Shown: positions 25,545 through 37,951 of the stretch, piece after piece
Numbering within the stretch: the first letter of the stretch is position 1
How the letters are laid out: each line of letters begins with the position of its first letter
Source of the DNA: Paragordius varius
Lineage: Eukaryota; Nematomorpha
DNA length: 64,000 bases
Direction of reading: 5' to 3'
NCBI GenBank assembly: GCA_964247055.1
Contig: OZ176051.1
Span: 1,054,001-1,118,000, forward strand
Position numbers and translations under genes: made by a program
The notes under the pieces: model-generated
What the model saw: the letters and a program-made list of their open reading frames with translations, nothing else
The model's database searches: none
What the model was told of the DNA's origin: nothing

Positions 25545-28030
25545 GCTGTTAAGCATTTGGAAGGAATGTTAAGGTAGTTTGGACGTCGGGCGTAGTACCC
25601 GAAGAACGAAGGCTCTGGATATCTGCAATATATAAACCTAAAAGTAAGCAGGAAGACCCTAAATCATACCGCCTCTTTATTTAATGTTGGCGGAAAAATC
25701 TTAAACGGGTGGTTGATGCTCGTTTTAGAAACTTTGGAGTCATGTCCGATACGCGTGTGGGTTGTGAAATCTTAGGACCACAATCCACCTGATACATATG
25801 ATGAGATGAATAAAATCTATATGGATAAGTTACACATGCCGTCTTTCCCTATTTAGATGGAGCTTTGGCTGTAAGCCACATCAAACACTCTTAAAATTCA
25901 TAGTTCAATGCGAATGTACCCAAAAGTATTTGGCTAACGGACGCGGCTTGGGGTTAGGCAACAAGGCTAGGGTCAAGTCAAATAGCGAGGACTGGGTTAA
26001 CTTGGAATGCTGTGGCAAGGGTGCAGGGGTCACCTACTCTTTAACATTTTCTGAAAAGGGCATTTAAGAGAAGCGATTATTTCCATTATTTCGGAAAGCA
26101 TTCGAAACAACCTCTAGAGTCAATTCTCAGTGGCTTGATTTCGAAGCAAAATAGGGTTGCGGACATTACTTGTCTTTGTGGATATAGTTTTCCTGTGACA
26201 CTCTCGTGATGAACGGAATCGAGTGGAACTTGATAGTACACTCCGGATGTTTGACGTTTTTATTTTAACCTAAAAAACCCAAGTGTAACTATCAGGTATC
26301 ACTCCGGACGTAGTTACCCGCTGATTGTATTGAGAAGATCGATGATCGAGGATGTACACAGCTTTTTATATTTGGGGTTAAACAGCTGGGGTAGGGGGAT
26401 GTCTAAGGTAATAACCAACCGATTACAATTAGCGAGAATATGAAATTTCTTCTTGCGCGTGCTGCGGAATTGCATCTTTAAAAAGCATCTTATTATGTTC
26501 CTTGTAACTCTGTACAGATGGTGATAAACTAACCTACAGGATGTCTCGATACTAGACAGCTTTATTAACTCCGGCATTAGAAGCTTTGAGAACATCTCTA
26601 AATACGATAATGTAACTGTGTATAGACTAAGTAACAGACGCAAACTAGATGATTTGCTATATAAGACTACGGTGGCTTTGTAGATTGCATCAAGGTCACT
26701 CATCCGACATTGCTAGATTCATGTGTTAAGTTTCATCGGTGCGGGAGGATCGAATCAATCGCAACACAAAGGAGGGAAAAATTCATACGAATTGATCTTT
26801 CTTAATTAATTGGCAACTTTGGATCGGATGGTTTACTTAGGATTATGGGAAAAAGTTGCAGTTGTCTTACAGATTTGGCAAACGTGTTAAAAGGTAAATC
26901 TCGAATAAAAGTGCCATGTTGAGACCGAAGAAAAAATTTGGTATTGATTCCTATTATGGTCAAAAAGCAGGGTTGGAGGAGCAATTGCTTGCACATATTC
27001 AGGGTATATATGGAAAAAACAAAAAAATCAAAAATACAATAAATATGTAAAAACGGGCTTATTCGGACCTAAAGTGGAGGGATGAGTATGATTGCGGTAT
27101 ATTTTTGTGTTGTCATACATCATAACGCCTATTTCAAGCTTAGATAAGATGGTGGACACCGTTTGCCGATAGTGAAACTCTTTCAAAAGTTACCGCAAAG
27201 CTGACCATTACAAAATTAGCATAAAATGCATGTGCGGCATATCCGTAATTATTGAAGACCTCAGCGTATCTGGAGTCAGCATTCGTTAATATTTATGGGG
27301 CGATTTTGAGAATTCAAGAATTAACAGTGTGTTATTTTCTTTATGCAAATGACCTAATAGTTCTGTCAGACGTGCTTGAATCATTATGGAATCAAAGGAT
27401 TAATGCTTTATATTATGTGGTTTAAAAGTTAAAAAGGAAAAACGACAAAATTTGGTAAGAAAAACTACAGATACGATTAAAAAGGTTGTATAAAAAAGAA
27501 TGTGGAGTCAAAATATTTTGGAATTTTAGCAGCAGTGATGATAATGTAAAAAATTAAACTTGTGAAAATTATCTAAGATCTCAAATGTTATATGGGACAT
27601 AAATCTTAACATAAAAGTTAAGTGTAAGGCCGATAATGCAGTTGTATAGCCAACAATGATATTAAAATGGGCTATACAGTAGAAAAGCTGGAAATAGTTA
27701 GGGTAATGTGTGGTATGATAAAGAGCAAAGTGAAGAATTAGGATTATAGAGAATCTACTGAAATAAAACATATAAACAATAAATGATACTAAATCGTCTC
27801 AGATGGTTTGGACTCATCAAGAGTAGAGATCATTTTTTATCGGTAAAAAATGATTAAAATGTGAAAGGCAAGAAGGGAAGAGTGCGTCTTAAGATGTAGT
27901 GGACACATACCCCTAAAAGAATATGGCAAGTCTTAATAACGCTAGTATCCTGTGTAGGGGCTACGGAATAGTTTACAAATGACCCCTCAATCATACCATA
28001 CGATTTAATGATAATTTTCGATTGCGGCAT
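25545..28030 (+). mobile_element. LINE 3' half, plus strand (inverted copy in right arm)
   Basis: This is the reverse complement of 17760-20195 and begins in the LINE at the GVVPEERRLWISAIYKPK segment. It retains the YANDLIVLSD box near 27340 and the RLRWFGL block near 27795. Because the match continues well past the LINE 3' end into flanking DNA and the MITE, this copy arose by inverted segmental duplication, not by separate retrotransposition. Confidence 0.85.
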
Positions 28031-28799
28031 TTAATATTAAAACAGATTTACAATGGATGGTCATAATTAAGACTTTTTTGGAGCTAACATACAATATGCT
28101 AAAATTAACTGATTTATTTTAGCGATATTTTTGCAATGAGAGCAGCTTTCACGATTAAATTATTAGGCACATGATATGAATAATGTATAAAATTTATTAT
28201 TTATTGAGTTAAATTTTTCTAACTTTCACAGGTATATTTATATATTTTTAAATAAAAAATTCGCACTTATTTGTATTATAATACAATGTAAATAAATGAT
28301 AACATCATATTCCCCCATAGTAAAGCGATCAGGGAAATTTCGTTGTTGTTATGGATATATGGATATAAGTGTGGTTATTATCGGTGCTGTATTTTGTTGC
28401 TATCTTTTGTTGGTATGCCTATCGTCGTTAATTGCATTTCATGATTTGCGGCTTCAACTTGTTGTGGGCTAGAAACCATTAATCTTTACTCCTGGCATTT
28501 TTTGTATATAAATTTTTTTTAAAAAATCACATAAATTTTATTCAATAAAACTTTTTTTGCAATTATAATTGTTTATTGCTAAATACTTGTCGTTTAATCC
28601 GGTAACCTAAAATTTTTGATTTCAAAATTTAGTTAGTGTAACTAAAACCCGGTATTGAGAATTTAATACATAAGAAATATTTGGAAAGTTTTAATTTAAA
28701 AGGTGTTAATAATCTCACGATGTAAATTTTAATAATAATTTTGATTATATTTTTAGATAGTTCATTCATTAACTTGGGTGGAGTTAAAATATTTTAATA

Positions 28800-29604
28800 C
28801 AGTAGCGTATGCAGCAAAAGATTGTTAGTGCAAAATATTCTAAAAAACACAAAATAGGGGGATATTATGGATATGTTTATAAATAAGACTGAATGATAAT
28901 CAAAATATAAAAATTGAGAACATTTGGTCGGCACATTTGGTATTGAAAAACTAATAAAATTTTTGTGATAAATATTTATGATGTTTTTTTTTGAAAATTT
29001 ATTAAATGTTTATGAATACTCATAGGAAAATGAAGCCACAATACCAAATATTCAACAAACTTCTAGAAATGTATTGCAGGATATATCCAATTTAGATAAC
29101 GTTACTTGAAGATAAGATGTTGTAAAACTACAAAAAAAATTAAGAAATCTATAGCAGTTAATAATGTTTAGAGGTTAATAAAAAATAATATAAGTAATGC
29201 ATTTAAGAAGTAAACTTGTTTGATTTATTTCTAACCCAAATTTTAAAAATATTTTAAATTTTCACCTCACGCTTATTCAGTTTTAAATAGATCGAGAAAA
29301 GCAAGTAATAATTTAAATAAGGATCTTGTATAATTTCTAATTGTATTTATATACAGTTCCATAATTCAAATCACGGAATGTTCTACCATTAAATGAAAAA
29401 TTAACATTTTTTTATAAGAAATCTGGGAAATAATGTTTCACTAATATTTTTACAATTTTTCATCGCAATTTTACAAACCCAAATGCGCATTTTTACATAT
29501 ACCAAGATTGTCCCCTGATTTTGTATACACTATCCATGATAACCCCCTGTTTTGTGTTTTTTAGATTATTGCGCACTAACAATCTGTTACTGCATATGCT
29601 ACTG
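28800..29604. mobile_element. TA-flanked MITE, right-arm copy, 805 bp
   Basis: Inverted copy of the element at 16129-16940, with TA on each side (28798-28799 and 29605-29606). It is the same insertion duplicated with the arm. The redundant contig shows it again at 41207-42011. Confidence 0.85.
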
Positions 29605-29820
29605 TATAAGTTTTTAGTTATTAAATAATTTTGAATAAATATCTCATTTTCACTGAATATCTTTGTTCACTTATGTGATAAAATGAGTTTATTCAAAAAA
29701 ACATGCTTCTGTCATCTTTTTAAGACATTCATTGCCATCTATACAAAGTTTGACCTATTTCATCCATTAGTTTTAAAATATATTAATTAAGAAAAAAGCT
29801 CTGCTAACGATGTAAATATT

Positions 29821-30020
29821 NNNNNNNNNNNNNNNNNNNNNNNNNNNNNNNNNNNNNNNNNNNNNNNNNNNNNNNNNNNNNNNNNNNNNNNNNNNNNNNN
29901 NNNNNNNNNNNNNNNNNNNNNNNNNNNNNNNNNNNNNNNNNNNNNNNNNNNNNNNNNNNNNNNNNNNNNNNNNNNNNNNNNNNNNNNNNNNNNNNNNNNN
30001 NNNNNNNNNNNNNNNNNNNN
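29821..30020. other. Assembly gap, 200 N
   Basis: Exactly 200 N. The sequence before it ends CGATGTAAATATT and the sequence after it restarts 12.2 kb earlier in the same locus, at a copy of 17592. Confidence 0.97.
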
Positions 30021-33000
30021 TCATTGCAAAAATATCGCTAAAATAAATCAGTTAATTTTAGCATATTGTATGTTAGCTCCAAAAAAGTCTTAATTATGAC
30101 CATCCATTGTAAATCTGTTTTAATATTAAATGCCGCAATCGAAAATTATCATTAAATCGTATGGTATGATTGAGGGGTCATTTGTAAACTATTCCGTAGC
30201 CCCTACACAGGATACTAGCGTTATTAAGACTTGCCATATTCTTTTAGGGGTATGTGTCCACTACATCTTAAGACGCACTCTTCCCTTCTTGCCTTTCACA
30301 TTTTAATCATTTTTTACCGATAAAAAATGATCTCTACTCTTGATGAGTCCAAACCATCTGAGACGATTTAGTATCATTTATTGTTTATATGTTTTATTTC
30401 AGTAGATTCTCTATAATCCTAATTCTTCACTTTGCTCTTTATCATACCACACATTACCCTAACTATTTCCAGCTTTTCTACTGTATAGCCCATTTTAATA
30501 TCATTGTTGGCTATACAACTGCATTATCGGCCTTACACTTAACTTTTATGTTAAGATTTATGTCCCATATAACATTTGAGATCTTAGATAATTTTCACAA
30601 GTTTAATTTTTTACATTATCATCACTGCTGCTAAAATTCCAAAATATTTTGACTCCACATTCTTTTTTATACAACCTTTTTAATCGTATCTGTAGTTTTT
30701 CTTACCAAATTTTGTCGTTTTTCCTTTTTAACTTTTAAACCACATAATATAAAGCATTAATCCTTTGATTCCATAATGATTCAAGCACGTCTGACAGAAC
30801 TATTAGGTCATTTGCATAAAGAAAATAACACACTGTTAATTCTTGAATTCTCAAAATCGCCCCATAAATATTAACGAATGCTGACTCCAGATACGCTGAG
30901 GTCTTCAATAATTACGGATATGCCGCACATGCATTTTATGCTAATTTTGTAATGGTCAGCTTTGCGGTAACTTTTGAAAGAGTTTCACTATCGGCAAACG
31001 GTGTCCACCATCTTATCTAAGCTTGAAATAGGCGTTATGATGTATGACAACACAAAAATATACCGCAATCATACTCATCCCTCCACTTTAGGTCCGAATA
31101 AGCCCGTTTTTACATATTTATTGTATTTTTGATTTTTTTGTTTTTTCCATATATACCCTGAATATGTGCAAGCAATTGCTCCTCCAACCCTGCTTTTTGA
31201 CCATAATAGGAATCAATACCAAATTTTTTCTTCGGTCTCAACATGGCACTTTTATTCGAGATTTACCTTTTAACACGTTTGCCAAATCTGTAAGACAACT
31301 GCAACTTTTTCCCATAATCCTAAGTAAACCATCCGATCCAAAGTTGCCAATTAATTAAGAAAGATCAATTCGTATGAATTTTTCCCTCCTTTGTGTTGCG
31401 ATTGATTCGATCCTCCCGCACCGATGAAACTTAACACATGAATCTAGCAATGTCGGATGAGTGACCTTGATGCAATCTACAAAGCCACCGTAGTCTTATA
31501 TAGCAAATCATCTAGTTTGCGTCTGTTACTTAGTCTATACACAGTTACATTATCGTATTTAGAGATGTTCTCAAAGCTTCTAATGCCGGAGTTAATAAAG
31601 CTGTCTAGTATCGAGACATCCTGTAGGTTAGTTTATCACCATCTGTACAGAGTTACAAGGAACATAATAAGATGCTTTTTAAAGATGCAATTCCGCAGCA
31701 CGCGCAAGAAGAAATTTCATATTCTCGCTAATTGTAATCGGTTGGTTATTACCTTAGACATCCCCCTACCCCAGCTGTTTAACCCCAAATATAAAAAGCT
31801 GTGTACATCCTCGATCATCGATCTTCTCAATACAATCAGCGGGTAACTACGTCCGGAGTGATACCTGATAGTTACACTTGGGTTTTTTAGGTTAAAATAA
31901 AACGTCAAACATCCGGAGTGTACTATCAAGTTCCACTCGATTCCGTTCATCACGAGAGTGTCACAGGAAAACTATATCCACAAAGACAAGTAATGTCCGC
32001 ACCCTATTTTGCTTCGAAGTCAAGCCACTGAGAATTGAATCTAGAGGTTGTTTCGAATGCTTTCCGAAATAATGGAAATAATCGCTTCTCTTAGATGCCC
32101 TTTTCAGAAATCTTCAAAGAGTAGGTGACCCCTGCACCCTTGCCACAGCATTCCAAGTTAACCCAGTCCTCGCTATTTGACTTGACCCTAGCCTTGTTTC
32201 CTAACCCCAAGCCGCGCCCGTTAGCCAAATACTTTTAGGTACATCCGCATTGAACTAGGAATTTGAGAGTGTTTGATGTGGCTTACACTCAAAGCTCCAT
32301 CTAAATAGGGAAAGACGGCATGGGTAGCTTTCTCCATATAGATTTTATTCATCTCATCATATGTAATTGTGGTCCTAAGATTTCACAACCCACACGCGTA
32401 TCGGTCATGACTCCAAAGTTTCTAAAACGAGCATCAACCACCCGTTTAAGATTTTTCCCCCAACATTAAATAAAGAGGCGGTATGATTTAGGGTCTTCCT
32501 GCTTACTTTTAGGTTTATATATTGCAGATATCCAGAGCCTTCGTTCTTCGGGTACTACGCCCGACGTCCAAACTACCTTAAAATTCCTTCCAATGGCTTA
32601 ACACAGTATGATTCGATTGTAACATTATCGATACCGCACGCTTAACGAAATTTCATCGAACGGATTTAAGCTTTTTTCAGCCAAATAAAGTGCGCTGAAC
32701 AAGCCCGATGGTGGGAGACCATAGTCATCACTTGTGTGCAAGGCTTCATAAAATATATACAGGAACCGGTATCCGCACCCTTGGCTAAATTACGCCTTCT
32801 GTCCGTAGCCAACTTTAACCCAATTAAATTGTCACACTTAGCCTCCTTGATGCAGCAGAGCGTTCTCGCCATTAGATTCTCCACTTCTTCCGCCTTCGTA
32901 TGAGTTCCAAAATTGCCCTTATTACTTGCTTATTAAGAGTTTTGTGAGTCAGTTGCGAAATCGTGCTTTTCCTTTATCATCTCTGACACCTTATCTCATC

Positions 33001-36000
33001 TGCACCACCCCAGACTGGAAGTATATTGACCTGTGTACACCCAATATAGCTTTTGGTTTTTTTGAAATAGTTGAACTTTTCCTCTACATTTCTATGATCT
33101 TAACCTTTGATTAATTTAGGTTTAACATCCTTATCGTACCCTTATTACAATATTGCTTAGCAGTTTGTCTTGCCTTCTCATGACCACATTTTCGTAGTTT
33201 CACAGGTTCTTAACGCTTTATGGATCATATAATAAGACATTTGTCACTAACCGACCGCCCACTTTGGATACCATTTGATCGTGATTGACCTTCCCGTTCG
33301 GATTTACCCAACTTTTTATTTACCAAAATGATTTGCTGTACTTACATTCGGTATCTTTCAGCCCTGCCTTTAGACACACATACATTACCGCTTTCCGATA
33401 TCGGCCTTGATTCTGTTTGCAATTATATTATAGTGATATACAGAATCACAATGGAGAGCGTCAAGACCTATTGGCGCATTGAAATCGCTTAGCACAATGA
33501 GGCTCTACCCACAACATTTGACACATTTACAGAGTTTTTTTAAAGAAAGCGCCTTAACTTCCCAGGTCATTAGGGTTGAATCATAAACCGACAACAGCGT
33601 AAACTTCTTTCATATTGTAAGTTTCAATCTTGTTTTTCGAGAACAACTAAGGTAAACATTTTCAACGCTTGAAACCCACAGCCGCCTATTCCATTCGTAC
33701 AGGGACTGAATAGTGGCATAAGCCACTACACATATATTCAGTAGGTAATGAAATACGGTGATCTTGTATTGCAATGACTGCAATATTCTATATCTCGCGC
33801 ATACGAACACAAGTTGGTTTATTAACTGATCCATGAGAATACCAACATTTAAACCGCCAAACTGTACGGGTACACTCTTTGACCTTGGTTGCAAAAACAT
33901 AATCATTACATGACGAACTAATGGCTTTAGAAGTAGAGTAAGAAGTTTGTAATGTGTCATGATTTGTATTTGTATGTTTTAGTATTTTCATATACATTGA
34001 TTAGCAGCTGTGCCTTGGCAGCTTAAGGTGTGCTATTTTAGCAACGCTCGTCTAACACCTATATCGCCGGGCATTGATATTCACATCCTATTCACCTATC
34101 GCAATTACTGAGATTAACATAGGGTTGCCCCACAGCAGCACTGCATAGCAGAATATTATCAAAATAATGCAGGCTGACCAGGCACTTGCAAAAGTAGAAA
34201 GCTAGACTTCATCTGTCGTTAGCCGACCCGATTTGGAGCAGACTACCGAAGCCGCCATACCACTTGTTTACATCCCATGCATGTTGGTAACATCACATGA
34301 GGATTTCATTATCTCGACCACTAACGACCATTCTTTCCACATGCGTAATTTTACAAACTCAAGGACAGAGTTGTACAACGGCCACAGCCATTTCCACCTC
34401 GTCACCAACTAAGACACAGTCAAAGTCTGCACGGACCCATCAATATTCCATCCCTGTTAGTCCCCGATCTCATATACCCTTTTTCGAATGTATGTTCCCA
34501 GCTTAGATCCCGTTCGCCGTCATTCAAACACTGACATTGCCCAATGATCGACGCGGGGTAAGAAAATGACTCATAGTTTCAAACGTTTTTGAATATTGTT
34601 AAATGCCATGCAAGTCCTTTTTCCTTTCAATAATTTCTTCTAACTGGATGATGGAATCTAAAGAGAAAAATTTAAGAGATTAATGAATGTTAGAAATTTT
34701 GATTATTTTAATATTTTTTATGTTTGGATTTATTTTAATATCAAAATTCTTTTCTTTAAAATCAGCACAAAGCTCACCCTTATTTAAAACCTATAAATTT
34801 AGGCTATTATTCTCCATTTGGTACTTTCTAGCTTAATTGTATGAGACATCAATTTTATCCCTGTGTGAGTGTTATGGCTTACTTTCGGACGGTATTATTC
34901 TCACGTAAATGTATTATTAAAAATATAATTAAATATCTGACATCAAAAAATATTTTTTGAATCTCTGTTTAAAAATAAACCAGGGAAATTTGATGAAACT
35001 ATTTTATGGCATTTAGGAGCGTAGTAAAAACGGTGAAAAAAACACTCATTCTATATTCGATGATGCTGAATATCTCTGTTACAGTCAAATAAATGAGTTA
35101 TACGTTTTCAAATTTAATAAATAAATTGTTTTTTCACAAATTGTTGCTAAAATATAAAACGAAAAATTTTTTGTGAGATGATGTTTAGGGTCATTTAATA
35201 TATAATTTTCTAGCGTATGGAACTATTTTATTTAGGTTTCAAATGCTAAAATATAAAATTCGCCTCAATAAAATTTTGCCAAAGTATGCATTTTTTTCTA
35301 AAAAATTTCGATGTCATATGGCATATATTACAAATTATTATAGTGCAACAGCATTGTGAACATCTAGAAAACTAGCCCCTTTTGATTAGAGCCAAAAAAA
35401 ACTTTTGAAGCTTCCACAAAATAATAGAATTCGATATAAATTTTATTAAATATAGATCATGAACCATTATGATAACGTTTTTAAAACAAATTATTTAGCT
35501 TTGACCAAATGTTATTATAATTTTCGAGAATTTTACAATTTTAGATACCGAAATTAGGACAAAAGAATTTTTTTAATAGGCCTAAACTGTCATACAAGAT
35601 ATTTTGTGCAATGTGTTTAACTAGAGTTTTATTTTACGAAACCTTTAAAGTCCATAGGGATGGTTTTAACCCGCCCGAAACAAAAACTTAATTTCCGAAT
35701 AAATACCAATATAAGAAAAACTACAATAACTAATTGCTCCATATCGACCAATTACAACATTATTTGTATAAAATTTTAGTTTTAAAAAGCGTTTATTAAA
35801 ATCCATAAAATATAAGGCGCAGGATTAGGGGGAAATCGAAATTGTATAAAAAATGCACTGAATAATCTTTTCATATTTAAATTACCATTTAAAGATGTAT
35901 TTTTATAGCTATTTATATACATTCCACATTATTTACCGGCAAAAATATGAGGTGTAGCTGTTTTTTACTAAGATACATTTATGAATTTCATAAAGAAGAT

Positions 36001-37706
36001 TTTCCCTATATCCATTATTTCCAACATCATATTAGGAATTTCATTATATTTAAAATGGACATTTATAACATCCTCATTTATATTAACATTCCATTACCTT
36101 TTGGGGTAGTTTTATATCCCAGGGCGATTGAATATATAAAAATATTGTATTAAGCCGAAATTAAAAAAACTCTCTTTAAGATTTATTTCGCATTTAACAA
36201 TTTTATGTAAAATTCTAAAAAAAATATTCTCTTTTTTGGCGCCTTTTTTCTATAATTTTTTACAATCGATATTACAATAAGCAATAACTGTATAGTATGC
36301 CATCAAAAACTTGATATATTTTGATTTCATAATCACTAGTTCGTTAAATCTTGTTTTGGAGCCGTATTTTAGACTCTAATAGTCACCAAAAGTAAAAAAT
36401 ATACGCTTTTTTATAATCCATGACAACTATGTTTAATAATAAAATCTGGGATATAAAACTACCCCAAAAGGTATTCTGACCCAAAAAGTGAAAAAGGTAT
36501 GCAGTATTAAATAAATTTATTTAAATTTAGTAGTTATTTCAATACTTGTTCGCACTTTAGATAAAATTATTAAGGGTGATTTAAATTTGGGTTTAGTATT
36601 TTTTTTTTTGATATAAAATTTTTTAACAACTCTTACTAATATTAGCGAAACATTTATGCATCCAATTATTTAATATACATATAATTGATTTGCATCTATG
36701 CAGCGATGTTTTGTGAACAATTTTAGTTTTATTGGTGAAATAAGATGGATTTAAATATACATTAATAAAAATATTTTAGTGAATTTTTAAACATAAAACC
36801 GCAACTCTTATTTTGATTTATTAAATTTGATTTGAAAATTCACCAAAATTAAGTTACCAAACATTCGTAATTCTCAAATTGTTCAGCATAATCGAATTTA
36901 GAAAAGCATTTTAATAATATATACGGCAATATGCCGTTTCCATCCTGCTTTAAAGTACTATGAAGTACTCTTCAATAAATTGCTAAAAATTATTTTAAAA
37001 AGGTAGCCACTTTTATAAATATTTTCAGATGCTGTCCAAATTTAAACTTTTTATTGTATCTCCATTTTGCCTTTTTTTAAAAGAACTGGTCCATATTAGT
37101 ATAGCTCAAAATTTTGGGACTTTCCACATCTATAAAATAATTTTTTTAAAAAAATTGATTTGTTTTTTATATGACGTTTATGATATATTTTGGTGAAATT
37201 TTTTGAAAAGAAGCCTTTATTCACCAAAAAATATATTTAAAAATGAATTTACTGATACGGAGCACTTACTACAAAAGTGTAAATAACTTTCTTAACATAC
37301 ACACAATTATTTCAGTCTTTTTCAAATTTGTTATTAAACCATGGCAAAAGTTTGCACGCATATAACATAAATAAACGGTGGGAAATCATTCAAATATACT
37401 TGATGTTACTCATTTAAAGTATAGCCGAAAGGTAAAAATTAAGTCCTAAAATAAAAATGGCCTCGAAATAGTTTGATATATTTAAAAAAACTAAATTTTA
37501 ATTAATATTTTAGATTATTAATATATATTAGGATAGAAGCATAAATTGTAATTGGGATTGTTTCTTTCGATAGTTTTTTAAATATATCAATTTTAAACTA
37601 GTGTATTTAGATACCTCTTAAATGCAAATGTATCACTCGTATTAAACCAAAATCACCATGATAATCTTGTTACATTTTCAATCAGAATATATGTATTTGA
37701 TAAGGT

Positions 37707-37951
37707 TGCTTTTTACACCTCCGGTTATGGACGCAGTGTATTGGGTGACTTAATGCTATTGGCACTGACTCAACCTATCAAAAAGATGGTGCAAACGGAC
37801 CTGTTATAAAAAACGATAGAGGCGGCGCCTTAACTTTTGCATGAATCACAAGCTATTCATCTCAAATTGTTTATTCCACCCACCCAAAAGACGGATTTAC
37901 ACATGGATTTAAACCTGTGTCAAACATAGATATTATTATGAAAATATACTA
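37707..37951 (+). pseudogene. Serine protease fragment, redundant copy
   Basis: Identical, as far as I can see, to 25300-25544. Probably the same locus assembled twice. Confidence 0.55.

Larger units (their letters stand above)
17592..29820. repeat. Segment repeated as 30021-42227
   Basis: From 17592 to the gap, this sequence recurs after the gap with an offset of 12429 falling to 12407. From about 19700 onward the two copies look almost identical; one visible difference is GGTGTATTTT at about 23487 against GATGTATTTT at about 35894. The copy ends exactly at the gap, which points to overlapping contigs rather than a real tandem duplication. Confidence 0.9.
25545..29820. repeat. Large palindrome, right arm (first part, to the gap)
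   Basis: Reverse complement of about 15925-20195. The arm continues without a break in 42228-43545 and 46134-47451. Compared with the left arm it lacks about 26 bp near 27210 and the GCGAGTTTGTCGCTTC block near 29800 that the left arm keeps at about 15930. Confidence 0.88.
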
